Assembly: GCF_040546025.1 (NCBI RefSeq)
Contig: NZ_JBEPNA010000001.1
Span: 535,499-599,498 of the forward strand
Direction of reading: 5' to 3'
Origin: Marisediminicola sp040546025
GTDB lineage: Bacteria; Actinomycetota; Actinomycetes; Actinomycetales; Microbacteriaceae
Length of the DNA: 64,000 nucleotides
A model generated the notes under the pieces. That model did not search any database. It was not told the DNA's origin and saw only the letters and a program-made list of their open reading frames with translations. A program made the position numbers and the translations under genes. Below are positions 52,251 to 61,697 of the stretch, in pieces. Within the stretch, counting starts at the first letter, position 1. The number at the start of each line of letters is the position of its first letter.

Positions 52251-52355
52251 CGCGCGGTCTGTGAGGTCACCGGGTCAGAGGGCGTGGGAGCGTCGATTCG
52301 GTAATCTGACCCAGGGCGCTGTCGGCTCCTCGCAGTGTTCGGGAAAGGCAGGGCC

Positions 52356-52868
52356 GTGAGCGAGAAGGATCCGCCCGTCGTCGTCATGGGAGTGGCGGGC
52401 TGTGGCAAGTCCACCGTCGGTCGGGACATCGCGCTCGCGCTCCGACGGGGGTTCATCGATGCCGACGCTCTGCATCCGCTCGCGAACAAGGCGAAGATGG
52501 CCGCGGGGCATCCGCTTGATGACGAGGACAGGTGGCCCTGGCTCGACGTGGTCGGCGATGCCCTCGCGCGTTGTGACGAGAATGGGGTGCCTCCCGTCGT
52601 CGCGTGCTCGGCACTCAAGCGGGTACACCGGGATCGACTGCGGGCAAAAGCACCGGGCACGGTTTTCGTGTTGCTGCACGGATCGCGCGAGCTGCTGCAG
52701 TCGCGCATCGGGCCGCGGGCGCACGAGTTCATGCCCGCGACGCTGCTCGACTCGCAGCTGGCCACGCTCGAGACGCTCGAGAGTGACGAGGCCGGCGTCG
52801 TCGTCCACATCGCGCCGCCGCCGCTCGAGGTCACGGCGAACGCGTTGGCGGGAATCCGGCGGGTCTGA
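52356..52868 (+). CDS. gntK: Gluconokinase
   Basis: 170-aa P-loop kinase phosphorylating gluconate to 6-phosphogluconate. Walker A GVAGCGKST, the DADALHPLANKAKMAAGHPL substrate loop and ACSALKRVHRDRLR are typical. GTG at 52356 follows AAAGG by 7 nt. A second copy is at 57093; the two share the same motifs but differ clearly in sequence. Convergent with the FadR-type regulator gene. Confidence 0.93.
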   Translation: MSEKDPPVVVMGVAGCGKSTVGRDIALALRRGFIDADALHPLANKAKMAAGHPLDDEDRWPWLDVVGDALARCDENGVPPVVACSALKRVHRDRLRAKAPGTVFVLLHGSRELLQSRIGPRAHEFMPATLLDSQLATLETLESDEAGVVVHIAPPPLEVTANALAGIRRV

Positions 52869-52870
52869 CG

Positions 52871-52899
52871 CGGTCGCTGCGCGACCCGCTCAACCGGCC
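52871..52899. repeat. GGTCGC hairpin / GCTCAACC repeat
   Basis: GGTCGC-TGC-GCGACC hairpin followed by CGCTCAACCGGCC, overlapping the stop codon of the regulator gene on the minus strand. Same family as 36489-36673 and 61630-61668. It may also serve as terminator between the convergent genes. Confidence 0.6.
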
Positions 52900-53672
52900 G
52901 ATGTTTCGCGTGCCTGATCCCACAATTCACCGAGCTCGTCGATAGTGCGGGCCATGATGCCGAGCATGGCGGTGCCCGCGGCGTCCGGATTGCCGCTTTG
53001 GATGGCGTTGGCGACATCCACGTGCAACTGCAGTGCCTCGTCGTGCGGGAACTTCGGCATGAGCCCGTAGTGGGTGCGCCCGGTGAGTACCTCGGAGACG
53101 AGACTGTTGAGCCGCGAGAACATCTCGTTGCCGCTCATTTGCATGACGAGCGCGTGGAACTCGATGTCGATCTCGAGAAACTGTTCCTGGTTTCCGCTGC
53201 GCCCGGCGGCCCACAGTCGCCCGGCGAGGCCCATGAGGTCGCTGGCCTGACTGAGTTCCCCGCGCGTCGCTGCGAGTTTCGCCGCCTGCGGCTCGATCGC
53301 CGTGCGCAGCTCGTTGAGTGAGCGGAGCTGGTCGATCCGCCCCTGGCCGGCGAGCCGCCACCGGATGACGCTGAGGTCGTAGACGTTCCATTCGCTCATC
53401 GGCAGGATGCGGTTTCCCACCTTGCGCTTGGATGTGACCATTCCCATCGCCTCAAGCGCGCGCAGGCTCTCCCGGATCACGGATCGCGACACCTGGTAGC
53501 GGTTCTCGAGCTCCTCGGCGGTGAAGGTCATTCCCGCCGGCATCCGCCCCTCGCAAATCGCCTGACCCAATTCGTCGAGAATCTGGTTGTGCAGGCCCGG
53601 TGCCTCGTGGGTTCGAGCCGCCACGAATCCCGGTCGTGCCGGGGGTGGGGCGTCGTCGGACGAGGAATTCAC
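52890..53672 (-). CDS. FadR/GntR-family transcriptional regulator
   Basis: About 260 aa. A GntR winged HTH (FTAEELENRYQVSRSVIRES then LRALEAMGMVTSKRKVGNRI) precedes an all-helical FCD effector domain (EIDIEFHALVMQMSGNEMF). Divergent from the sugar-acid transport operon and probably its repressor, with a sugar acid as effector. GTG at 53672 (MNSSSDDAP) is chosen; GTG at 53708 would add 12 residues. Neither has a clear ribosome-binding site. Confidence 0.88.
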   Translation of the reverse strand: MNSSSDDAPPPARPGFVAARTHEAPGLHNQILDELGQAICEGRMPAGMTFTAEELENRYQVSRSVIRESLRALEAMGMVTSKRKVGNRILPMSEWNVYDLSVIRWRLAGQGRIDQLRSLNELRTAIEPQAAKLAATRGELSQASDLMGLAGRLWAAGRSGNQEQFLEIDIEFHALVMQMSGNEMFSRLNSLVSEVLTGRTHYGLMPKFPHDEALQLHVDVANAIQSGNPDAAGTAMLGIMARTIDELGELWDQARETSAG

Positions 53673-53810
53673 AAACTGATCATATCCATGAGAGTGATCG
53701 AGTTGCACAAATCTGATTTATTGGTTTAGTCTCTCGCACTAAGGCAGATGTAACGATGCATGTGTCGGGGTCGCGTGACGATGCGCTGGCTCGGGAAAAG
53801 AGGGGACAAC

Positions 53811-55115
53811 GTGAGACGACACAATGTTTTGCGAGTCGCCGGGATCACCACAGCAGCGGTGTTGGCTATGGGAACTCTGGCGGCATGCACAGGCACCGCG
53901 GATGAGGCAGGCGGCGAGGCGGGTTCCAAAGTCCTCAACGTCACCCTTGCAAACCACGTGTGGACGGACGCGATCAAGGAGTCGCTTCCGGACTTCGAGG
54001 AGCAGACCGGCATCAAGGTCAATCTCACCCAACTCGGTGAAGACCAGCTCTCAGACCAATACAACGTGAAGCTCAACGCCGGCACCAACGAGATCGACGT
54101 GATGATGTACCGCCCGCTGCAGGAGGGCAAGCTGTTCGCGCAGAACAAGTGGATCGCGGACATCACCGACCGTGTCACCGGCGCCGAGGACTGGAACTGG
54201 GACGACTTCCAGGAAGGTCCCGTCGAATCGACGACGGTCGACGACGCCGTAGTCGGCGTGCCGATCATCACCGAGCGTGAGGTGCTCTACTACCGCACCG
54301 ACCTGCTCGAGGCCGCCGGTCTCGAGGTGCCGACGACGCTCGAGGAGCTCGAAGCCGCAGCGGCGCAAATCTCCGAAGAGAACCCCGGCATCGCCGGCTT
54401 CGTCGCGCGAACCGCCGCCTCGGCCGCCGTCACGCAGTTCAGCAGCTTCCTTTACAGCGAGGGCGGCCGTTGGATCGACGAGGACGGCAACGCGAACCTC
54501 GACACCCCGGAGGCGAAGTCGGCCTACGAGCTGTACGGAACGCTCATTCGCGAGTACGGACCGGAGAACGTGTCGACCGACATGAGCTGGCCCGAGGCGA
54601 TGGCCATCTTCACGCAGGGCAACGCCGCGTTCTACACGGAAGCGGACAGCCTCTACAAGAACGCGACCGACCCGGCACTCTCCACCGTGTCCGACAAGGT
54701 CGGCTTCGCACCGTTCCCCGCAGGCGACGACGGCGCCAACCCGTACAACGTGCCATCGTGGGCGCTCGGAATCGCTGAAGAGTCGGAGAACTCCGAGAAC
54801 GCGTGGGAGTTCATCCAGTGGGCGACCAGCCAGGAGAAGATGCTCGAGATCCAGCAGGCCGGCGTGCCCGGATCCCGCGTGTCGGTCTGGGAGGACCCCT
54901 CGGCCACCGAGGACTACCCGGCCGACCTCGTCGAAGCGATCAATGCGAGCTTCGACGGAGGCATCGGCTTCGACCGACCGCTCGTGATCTCAGTCGCCAA
55001 GGCGCGTGAGATCGTCGGACTGCCGATCGTCGTGTCCATCACCGGCGGCGACGTCGACGCGGCCATCTCGGAAGCGCAGGACAAGTTCCAGGAGTTCCTG
55101 GACGAGGAGGAGTAA
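53811..55115 (+). CDS. ABC transporter substrate-binding lipoprotein (family 1)
   Basis: 434-aa extracytoplasmic sugar(-acid) receptor. Signal with lipobox TLAAC (Cys about residue 26), then the family 1 landmarks VLNVTLANHVWTDAI, QYNVKLNAGTNEIDVMMYRP and ALGIAEESENSENAWEFIQW. GTG at 53811 has AGGGG 5 nt upstream. First gene of the operon with two permeases and sugar-acid enzymes. A strong hairpin follows its stop. Confidence 0.9.
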   Translation: MRRHNVLRVAGITTAAVLAMGTLAACTGTADEAGGEAGSKVLNVTLANHVWTDAIKESLPDFEEQTGIKVNLTQLGEDQLSDQYNVKLNAGTNEIDVMMYRPLQEGKLFAQNKWIADITDRVTGAEDWNWDDFQEGPVESTTVDDAVVGVPIITEREVLYYRTDLLEAAGLEVPTTLEELEAAAAQISEENPGIAGFVARTAASAAVTQFSSFLYSEGGRWIDEDGNANLDTPEAKSAYELYGTLIREYGPENVSTDMSWPEAMAIFTQGNAAFYTEADSLYKNATDPALSTVSDKVGFAPFPAGDDGANPYNVPSWALGIAEESENSENAWEFIQWATSQEKMLEIQQAGVPGSRVSVWEDPSATEDYPADLVEAINASFDGGIGFDRPLVISVAKAREIVGLPIVVSITGGDVDAAISEAQDKFQEFLDEEE

Positions 55116-55124
55116 CACCACTCC

Positions 55125-55161
55125 GCGACGGGCCGCCAGTCTCTGGCCGGCGGCCCGTCGC
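55125..55161 (+). terminator. Intercistronic hairpin after the binding-protein gene
   Basis: GCGACGGGCCGCC (55125-55137) and its complement (55149-55161) form a 13-bp perfect stem with an 11-nt loop, starting 9 bp after the stop. The operon continues downstream. The arm sequence CGACGGGCCGCC is identical to that of the terminator at 50589. Confidence 0.7.
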
Positions 55162-55230
55162 ACCGTGAGCAATTCCGCAACTACGACGCCCGGCCCCGAC
55201 TCCCGGTGGCACGGCGGAAAGAGGTAACTG

Positions 55231-56199
55231 GTGAGCGTTGTCGCTAACCGCAAGAGCAGCTCGGCGAGCACGGGCGCTCCTGAGAACGGCCGCCCGAAAC
55301 GGGGCGCGTGGGATTCCTTCTCGCACTGGGCGAACAAGCACCGCAAGTGGGTGCTCGCCGCCCCGGCGATGATCTTCACCGCACTGCTCATCGCGTTCCC
55401 GCTCGGCTGGACGCTATATCTGAGCCTCACGGATTCCTCCGGCTCCGTGCGCGCCGATTCCGAGTTCATCGGCCTCGAGAACTACGGCGAGGTCTTGACC
55501 GACTTCGACCGCTTCTGGCCCGCGGTCGGACGCACCGTGTACTTCACCGGCGGCGCCCTCGCTTTCGAGATGGCGCTCGGCATGGCCATTGCCCTGCTGC
55601 TGTGGCGCCCGTTTCGCGGCGAGAAGTGGGTGCGCGTCGCGATCCTGCTGCCGCTGGTCGCCACTCCTGTCGCGGTGGGCATGATGTGGAGCCTCATCCT
55701 CGACCCCAATATCGGCTTCGCCAACCAGGCGCTCTCCTGGTTCAACATCCCCGCGCAACCCTGGCTCGCCGGACGGGATACCGCCCTCACCACCCTGATG
55801 TTCGTCGACATCTGGCAGTGGACGCCGATGGTCGTGCTCATCCTGCTCGCCGGGCTGACCTCGCTGTCCGACGAACCGGATGAGGCGGCTCGCGTCGACG
55901 GCGCGAACGCCTGGCAGCGCTTCTGGTATGTCACATTCCCGCTCGTCATGCCCGTGTTCATCACAGCGATCCTGCTTCGCGGCATCGACGCCCTGAAGAC
56001 CTTCGACATCCTCTACGCCACGAAGGGCAAGGGGGGCGGGTCATTCAACGAGGTCGAGACCCTCAACGTCTACGCCTACGGCTTGAGCTTCGACTACAAC
56101 GAATACGGGATGTCCTCCGCCGTGCTGATCCTCTTCTTCATGATGATCGTCGGCTGTATCTGGCTCCTGACCGCTCGCAAGAAGAGGAGCAACCGATGA
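55231..56199 (+). CDS. Sugar ABC transporter permease (MalF-type)
   Basis: 322-aa membrane protein with six helices. The cytoplasmic EAA loop DEPDEAARVDGANAWQRFWY docks the ATPase. GAAAGAGG precedes GTG at 55231. Overlaps the next permease by 4 bp. No ATPase gene accompanies this importer in the window, so it likely uses a shared MsmK/UgpC-type ATPase encoded elsewhere. Confidence 0.92.
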   Translation: MSVVANRKSSSASTGAPENGRPKRGAWDSFSHWANKHRKWVLAAPAMIFTALLIAFPLGWTLYLSLTDSSGSVRADSEFIGLENYGEVLTDFDRFWPAVGRTVYFTGGALAFEMALGMAIALLLWRPFRGEKWVRVAILLPLVATPVAVGMMWSLILDPNIGFANQALSWFNIPAQPWLAGRDTALTTLMFVDIWQWTPMVVLILLAGLTSLSDEPDEAARVDGANAWQRFWYVTFPLVMPVFITAILLRGIDALKTFDILYATKGKGGGSFNEVETLNVYAYGLSFDYNEYGMSSAVLILFFMMIVGCIWLLTARKKRSNR

Positions 56200-57089
56200 G
56201 TACCGTCGCAAACAAGGAAGCCGCGGTGCCCGCCGGCGCGCGGCTGCCCATGTCGTTCACTAAGCGCCCGAAGCATCCGGCCACCCGCACCTACGGCATC
56301 TTCCGCGTGGTCGCGCTGGTGGTGATCGTGCTGACCTTCCTCGCGCCGCTCGTCTGGATGGTGCTGTCCTCGCTCAAGACCACCGTCGACATCTACAACC
56401 CTGCCGCCGCATTCGTCTTCTCCCCGACACTCCAGAACTACGAGACGGTGTTCGGCCAGGCCTCCTATCTGCAGTACATCTTCAACAGCTTCTGGATCGG
56501 GGTCTGGGCCACTGTGCTGTCGATGATCCTGGGCGTGCCCGCCGCCTACTCGATGAGCCGCTTCGTGATGAAGAAGTCGGCGGCGCTCGTGCTCATGGCC
56601 CGCATCATCCCCGGCGTCAGCCTGCTCGTGCCGTGGTACTTCGTCTTCTCGAACCTCGGGCTCGTCGGCGGCTACGGGGTACTGATCCTGTCGCACATGT
56701 TCGTGCTGCTGCCGCTGTTCGTCTACATCATGATCTCGTTCTTCGACTCGCTGCCGCTGGAGCTCGAGGAGCAGGGACAGGTCGACGGGCTCACCCCGAT
56801 CGGCGCGTTCCTGCGGATCGCCCTGCCGCTGTCGGTTCCAGGCGTCGCGACGGCGAGCATCCTGTCGTTCATTTTCTCCTGGAACAACTTCATGTTCGCC
56901 CTGGTGCTGTCGGGCTCGAGCACGAAGACGCTCCCGGTCGCGATCTTCGACTTCGTCGCCTATGCGAGCATCGACTGGGGCGGATTGATGGCGGCCGCCG
57001 TGGTCATCACGGTGCCGATCATGGTGATCGCGCTGTTCACGCAGAAGTACATCGTCTCCGGCCTCACCGCCGGAGCGACGAAGGGCTAG
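56196..57089 (+). CDS. Sugar ABC transporter permease (MalG-type)
   Basis: 297-aa membrane protein with six helices; EAA loop LELEEQGQVDGLTPIGAFLR. Forms the channel with the product of the preceding gene, whose stop overlaps its ATG. Followed after 3 bp by the second gluconokinase gene. Confidence 0.92.
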   Translation: MSTVANKEAAVPAGARLPMSFTKRPKHPATRTYGIFRVVALVVIVLTFLAPLVWMVLSSLKTTVDIYNPAAAFVFSPTLQNYETVFGQASYLQYIFNSFWIGVWATVLSMILGVPAAYSMSRFVMKKSAALVLMARIIPGVSLLVPWYFVFSNLGLVGGYGVLILSHMFVLLPLFVYIMISFFDSLPLELEEQGQVDGLTPIGAFLRIALPLSVPGVATASILSFIFSWNNFMFALVLSGSSTKTLPVAIFDFVAYASIDWGGLMAAAVVITVPIMVIALFTQKYIVSGLTAGATKG

Positions 57090-57092
57090 GGC

Positions 57093-57626
57093 GTGAGCAG
57101 CACGATTCCGCCCATCGTCGTGATGGGCGTGCAGGGCTCCGGCAAGTCGACCATCGGGTCGCTGCTCGCGCAGCGGCTCGGGGTCGCCTTCCTCGACGGC
57201 GACACCCTGCACTCCGACGACAACGTCGCGTCGATGGCCGCCGGCAAGGCGCTGACCGACGAACTGCGGATGCCGTGGCTGCATGATGTGGGCCGCGCGC
57301 TCGCCGACGGGGAAGGCGGCATCGTCGTCGCCTGTTCCGCGCTCAAACGCGGCTACCGCGACCTGCTCCGCGAGCATGCGCCCGCTTTGTTCGTCGTCGA
57401 CCCGGAAGGGTCGATGGAGCTCGTGGCCGCCCGCATCTCCGCCCGGCAGCACGAGTACATGCCGCCAGCGCTGCTGCAGTCCCAGTACGACACGCTCGAG
57501 CCGCTCGAGGCCGACGAGCGTGGTGTCATCGTCGACATCGCTCACGCCCCGGCCGTGCTCATCGACAACATCGTGGAAGCGCTGTCGCATCCGGCAGGCG
57601 CAGGAAGGGCATCCGTTGCTCATTAG
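57093..57626 (+). CDS. gntK: Gluconokinase (second copy)
   Basis: 177-aa P-loop sugar-acid kinase. Walker A GVQGSGKST, DGDTLHSDDNVASMAAGKAL and ACSALKRGYRDLLR are conserved. GTG at 57093. It overlaps dgoD by 11 bp. Its presence in a galactonate-type operon suggests that the importer also admits gluconate, or that this kinase has drifted to another sugar acid. Confidence 0.9.
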   Translation: MSSTIPPIVVMGVQGSGKSTIGSLLAQRLGVAFLDGDTLHSDDNVASMAAGKALTDELRMPWLHDVGRALADGEGGIVVACSALKRGYRDLLREHAPALFVVDPEGSMELVAARISARQHEYMPPALLQSQYDTLEPLEADERGVIVDIAHAPAVLIDNIVEALSHPAGAGRASVAH

Positions 57627-58761
57627 AACTGTCGAGACCTTCGCCGTCGCGCCCCGTTGGCTGTTCGTGCGCATCGAGACCGACGCGGGAATCGTCGGCT
57701 GGGGCGAGGGGTCGCTCGAGGGCAACTCCGACATCGTGCGAACCGCGATCGAGCAGTTCGCCGGCTACCTCGTTGGCCGCGATCCGTCCCGCATCGAGGA
57801 CCACTGGCAGGTGCTCACCAAGGGCGGCTTCTACCGCGGCGGGCCGGTGTTCGCGAGCGCCGTCTCCGGCATCGACCAGGCCCTCTGGGACATCGCGGGC
57901 AAGAGCCTCGGCGTTCCCGTGCACCGTCTGCTCGGCGGCCACGTGCGCGACCGAATCCGGGCGTACGGCTGGGTCGGCGGTGACGACCCGAATGAGATCG
58001 GCGACCACATCGCCGAGCAACTCGCGGTCGGCCTCACCGCAGTGAAGATGAACGCGAGCGGACGGATGAGCCGGCTCGGCAGCGCAGGGGAGCTCGACCG
58101 GGTCGTGCAGCGGGTCGCCGCCGCGCGCGAGGTTCTCGGTCCCGACCGCGACGTCGCGGTCGACTTCCACGGGAGGTTCACCCTTGCGAATGCGCGCCGC
58201 GTCGCGCCGCTGCTCGAGGAGTTCCACCCGTTCTTTCTCGAAGAGCCCGTGGTGCCGGAGAACTCGCACCTCATCGGCGACCTCGCCCGAGCCACCAGCA
58301 TCCCGGTCGCCACAGGCGAGCGCCTCTACAACCGGCAGGACTTCCTCCCGGTGCTGCAGGCCGGCATCGCGGTGGCCCAGCCCGACCTCTCACACGCGGG
58401 CGGCATCTCCGAGGTGCGCCGCATCGCCGCGATGGCCGAGGTGTACGACGTGCAGCTCGCCCCGCACTGCCCGCTCGGCCCGATCGCCCTTGCCGCCTGC
58501 CTGCAGGTGGGATTCGCGACGCCCAACTTCCTGATTCAGGAGCAGAGCATCGGCATCCACTACAACAAGGGGGCAGAGGTGCTCGACTATGTCGTCGACA
58601 CCGAGCCGCTCAAATTCGTCGACGGGAACTTCGAGCTTCTTACAGGGCCAGGGCTCGGCATCACCGTCGATGAGGGAGCGGTGCGGGAGGCCGACCGCCT
58701 GGGCAACAGCTGGCGCACGCCCGTCTGGCGCCACCCCGACGGCTCATTCGCAGAATGGTAG
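57616..58761 (+). CDS. dgoD: D-galactonate dehydratase (enolase superfamily)
   Basis: 381-aa mandelate-racemase-group enzyme that dehydrates D-galactonate to 2-keto-3-deoxygalactonate. DFHGRFTLANA, FFLEEPVVPENSH and ATGERLYNRQDF provide the Mg2+ ligands, and LAPHCPLGPIALAACLQVG the catalytic His; the C-terminal WRTPVWRHPDGSFAEW is as in known DgoD. TTG at 57616 follows AGGAAGGG by 6 nt. Confidence 0.92.
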   Translation: MLIRTVETFAVAPRWLFVRIETDAGIVGWGEGSLEGNSDIVRTAIEQFAGYLVGRDPSRIEDHWQVLTKGGFYRGGPVFASAVSGIDQALWDIAGKSLGVPVHRLLGGHVRDRIRAYGWVGGDDPNEIGDHIAEQLAVGLTAVKMNASGRMSRLGSAGELDRVVQRVAAAREVLGPDRDVAVDFHGRFTLANARRVAPLLEEFHPFFLEEPVVPENSHLIGDLARATSIPVATGERLYNRQDFLPVLQAGIAVAQPDLSHAGGISEVRRIAAMAEVYDVQLAPHCPLGPIALAACLQVGFATPNFLIQEQSIGIHYNKGAEVLDYVVDTEPLKFVDGNFELLTGPGLGITVDEGAVREADRLGNSWRTPVWRHPDGSFAEW

Positions 58762-58769
58762 GGAGCAGC

Positions 58770-59408
58770 ATGCCCACTGAATTTGTTGACCGGCTCACGG
58801 CAACCCGGATGATGGCCATCATCCGTGGAGAGGATGCCGATGCCTCGGTCGCCGCGGCGCTCGCGCTCCTGGACGAGGGCTTCCACCTGCTCGAGATCTC
58901 GCTCAACACCGCGAACGCCCTCGAGGTCATCGCGCGGGTCGTGCATGAGGCGCCGGAGGGCGCACGGATCGGCGCCGGAACCGTGCTGACCATCGACGAT
59001 GTGAAGCGGGTCCGCGACGCGGGGGGATCGTTCGCGGTCACGCCCGCCGTTGCGCCGAGTGTCGCCGAGTCGGCGCGCCTCGGCCTCCCGGTCATCGCTG
59101 GCGCGCTCACCCCGACCGAGTGCGTGAGCGCGATGGCGCAGGGTGCGGTGGCGATCAAGCTGTTCCCCGCGTCGATCGGCGGTCCGCCTTACCTCAAGGC
59201 TCTGCGGGACCCGCTGCCGGGAATTCCCTTCGTCGCCGTCGGCGGGGTCGGAGTGAAGCAGATGGTCGAGTACTTCGAGGTCGGGGCCATCGCCGTCGGA
59301 CTCGGGAGTCCGCTTCTCGGCGATGCCGCGGCCGGCGGGAGACTGACCGAGCTCCGCGACCGGGCGCGGCGCTTTCGCGAGGCGGCCGAGCCCTGGGTCG
59401 AGGGCTGA
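58770..59408 (+). CDS. eda: 2-keto-3-deoxy-6-phosphogluconate/galactonate aldolase
   Basis: 212-aa class I aldolase. Schiff-base Lys in VAIKLFPASIGGPPYLKAL, Glu in LLEISLNT and the GAGTVLT phosphate-binding segment are present. With dgoD and the kinase next door it most likely cleaves 2-keto-3-deoxy-6-phosphogalactonate to pyruvate and glyceraldehyde 3-phosphate; the gluconate epimer is equally possible by sequence. ATG at 58770 follows GGGAG. Confidence 0.88.
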   Translation: MPTEFVDRLTATRMMAIIRGEDADASVAAALALLDEGFHLLEISLNTANALEVIARVVHEAPEGARIGAGTVLTIDDVKRVRDAGGSFAVTPAVAPSVAESARLGLPVIAGALTPTECVSAMAQGAVAIKLFPASIGGPPYLKALRDPLPGIPFVAVGGVGVKQMVEYFEVGAIAVGLGSPLLGDAAAGGRLTELRDRARRFREAAEPWVEG

Positions 59409-59410
59409 TC

Positions 59411-60355
59411 GTGCCGGGCATCGATGTCGTCACCTTCGGCGAGACCATGGGGTCGCTGCGTTCTGCCGGGCTGATTCGCCTCGGCGGCGCGATGTCGATG
59501 ACGCTTGGCGGCGCGGAGTCCAACGTCGCGATCGGCCTTGCCCGCCTCGGGCATAGCGTGTGCTGGGCCGGGCGGCTCGGGGCGGATGAGGTCGGCGAGT
59601 TCGCCCTCCGGACCCTCCGCGCCGAGGCGGTGGACACACGCCTCGTCGCCCGCGACTCCGACCGGCCCACCGGCCTCCTCCTGATCGAGAAGAGGATCGC
59701 GGACATTTCGCGTGTCGCGTACTACCGCGCCGGGTCGGCCGGGTCGGCTCTGGATGCCGGTGATCTGAGACACCTCTTCGACCAGACCCCGTCGGTGATG
59801 CACGTGACCGGAATCACGCCCGCGCTGTCACCGACCGCGGCGGCGGCGACGCTCTGGGCCGTCGACGCGGCACGTGACCGGGGGATTTCCGTGTCGTTCG
59901 ACGTCAATTACCGCGCGAGGCTGTGGGGAAGGGACGCCGCCGCCGGCGTCCTCGCGACGATCGCACGCAAGGCGCAGCTCGTGTTCGCCTCCGACGATGA
60001 GCTGTCGCTCGTCGCGACGAGGGGCGAACCTGCTGCGGTGGCCGAGCTCGTCAATGCCGGTGTCGCCGAGGTTGTCGTGAAGCGCGGAGCGCTCGGCGCA
60101 ACCGCGTGGATGGCAGGCGTCGAGGCATCCGTTCCGGCGCACGTCGTGCCGGTTGTCGACACGATCGGTGCGGGCGATGCGTTCACAGCCGGCTATCTCT
60201 CCGCGCGGCTCGACGGCCTCGGCCTCGAGCAACGTCTCGAACGAGGTGCGGTGCTCGGTGCCTTCGCCGTGAGCGCCGCCGGCGATTGGGAGTCGCTCCC
60301 CACCCGGGATGAGCTCGCGTTGCTCGACGGGGCCGCCGGTTCCACCATCCGCTAG
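59411..60355 (+). CDS. kdgK: 2-keto-3-deoxygluconate kinase (PfkB family)
   Basis: 314-aa sugar kinase. DVVTFGETMGSLR and LGGAESNVAIGLARLG open the fold; VDTIGAGDAFTAGYLS carries the catalytic Asp. Position between aldolase and ManD-like genes supports action on a 2-keto-3-deoxy sugar acid. GTG at 59411, 2 bp after the aldolase stop. Confidence 0.88.
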   Translation: MPGIDVVTFGETMGSLRSAGLIRLGGAMSMTLGGAESNVAIGLARLGHSVCWAGRLGADEVGEFALRTLRAEAVDTRLVARDSDRPTGLLLIEKRIADISRVAYYRAGSAGSALDAGDLRHLFDQTPSVMHVTGITPALSPTAAAATLWAVDAARDRGISVSFDVNYRARLWGRDAAAGVLATIARKAQLVFASDDELSLVATRGEPAAVAELVNAGVAEVVVKRGALGATAWMAGVEASVPAHVVPVVDTIGAGDAFTAGYLSARLDGLGLEQRLERGAVLGAFAVSAAGDWESLPTRDELALLDGAAGSTIR

Positions 60356-60383
60356 ACCGAACTAGCACCGAAAAGGACACGAC

Positions 60384-61622
60384 ATGAAGATCGTCAAGGC
60401 CGAAGTAATCGTCACCAGTCCGGACCGCAACTTCGTGACACTGAAGATCACGACGGCAGACGGGATCACCGGCCTCGGCGATGCGACTCTCAATGGCCGC
60501 GAACTCGCCGTCGTGGCGTACCTCAAGGAGCATGTCGCTCCGCTGCTGATCGGGCGCGACGCCCACAACATCGAAGACACCTGGCAGTTCTTGTACCGGA
60601 GTGCCTATTGGCGTCGTGGTCCGGTGACCATGGCGGCCATCGCCGCCGTCGACGTTGCCCTGTGGGACATCAAGGCGAAGGCGGCCGGGATGCCGCTGTA
60701 CCAGCTGCTCGGCGGGGCGTCGCGGACGGGCCTGCTGGCGTATGGGCACGCGTCGGGCAAGTCGAACGATGAGCTGTTCGACAGCGTGCGCGAGCACCAG
60801 GAGAAGGGCTACAAGGCGATCCGTGTGCAGACGGGGGTGCCAGGGCTGAAGTCGATCTACGGGATCGCGTCGAATGCTACGTTCGAGGCCAACACCGGTG
60901 TGCGCTATGACCACGAGCCGGCCCAGCGGGGCGCCTTCCCGGCCGAGGAGGACTGGGACACGCGAAGCTACCTGCGGCACGTTCCCACGGTCTTCGAGGC
61001 GGTACGGAACGAGTTCGGTCCCGAGGTTCCATTGCTGCATGACGGGCACCACCGGATGACACCGATCCAGGCGGCGCAGCTGGGCAAGTCGCTGGAGCCG
61101 TACGACCTGTTCTGGCTCGAGGACTGCACCCCGGCGGAGAACCCCGAGGCGCTGCGGCTTGTGCGCCAGCACACCACCACGCCACTCGCCATCGGCGAGA
61201 TCTTCAACACGGTCTGGGACTACCAGCAGATCATCCGCGAGCAGCTCATCGACTACGTGCGCAGCGCCGTCACCCACACCGGCGGCATCACCCACCTGCG
61301 CAAGGTGCTCGACTATGCCGCGCAATACCAGATCAAGTCGGGCATGCACGGACCAACGGACATCTCGCCGGTCGGCATGGCCGCGGCGATGCACCTCGGG
61401 ATGGCGATCCACAACTTCGGCATCCAGGAGTACATGGCGCACGGAGAGAGGACGAACCAGGTCTTCGAGCAGTCGTTCACCTGGAACGACGGCATGCTCC
61501 ACCCGGGCGACAAACCGGGTCTGGGCGTCGAGCTCAATCTCGACGAGGCCGGAAAGTACCCGTACGAGACGGCGTACCTGCCCTACAACCGTCTTGCCGA
61601 CGGCACGGTCCACGACTGGTGA
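60384..61622 (+). CDS. manD: D-mannonate dehydratase-like protein (ManD/RspA group)
   Basis: 412-aa enolase-superfamily member. LLHDGHHRMTPIQ, LFWLEDCTPAEN, LAIGEIFNT and KSGMHGPTDISPVG hold the metal ligands and acid/base residues. It would convert D-mannonate (or D-gluconate) to 2-keto-3-deoxygluconate, which the kinase and aldolase upstream then process. The residue two after the active-site His is Pro (residue 324), which as I recall marks members of this subgroup with low or altered activity. Last gene of the operon; GAAAAGGACACG precedes it. Confidence 0.88.
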   Translation: MKIVKAEVIVTSPDRNFVTLKITTADGITGLGDATLNGRELAVVAYLKEHVAPLLIGRDAHNIEDTWQFLYRSAYWRRGPVTMAAIAAVDVALWDIKAKAAGMPLYQLLGGASRTGLLAYGHASGKSNDELFDSVREHQEKGYKAIRVQTGVPGLKSIYGIASNATFEANTGVRYDHEPAQRGAFPAEEDWDTRSYLRHVPTVFEAVRNEFGPEVPLLHDGHHRMTPIQAAQLGKSLEPYDLFWLEDCTPAENPEALRLVRQHTTTPLAIGEIFNTVWDYQQIIREQLIDYVRSAVTHTGGITHLRKVLDYAAQYQIKSGMHGPTDISPVGMAAAMHLGMAIHNFGIQEYMAHGERTNQVFEQSFTWNDGMLHPGDKPGLGVELNLDEAGKYPYETAYLPYNRLADGTVHDW

Positions 61623-61629
61623 GTGCCGC

Positions 61630-61668
61630 GGGTTGAGCAGCGCGACCTGCTCAGCGGGCGGTCGCAGC
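61630..61668. repeat. Inverted repeat of the GCTCAACC family
   Basis: GGTTGAGCAG (61631-61640), GCGACC and TGCTCAGC, then GGTCGC, give two nested hairpins just after the manD stop. Related to 36489-36673 and 52871-52899. Confidence 0.55.
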
Positions 61669-61697
61669 ATCCGGCAACTCGGCTAGCATCGTCACCC

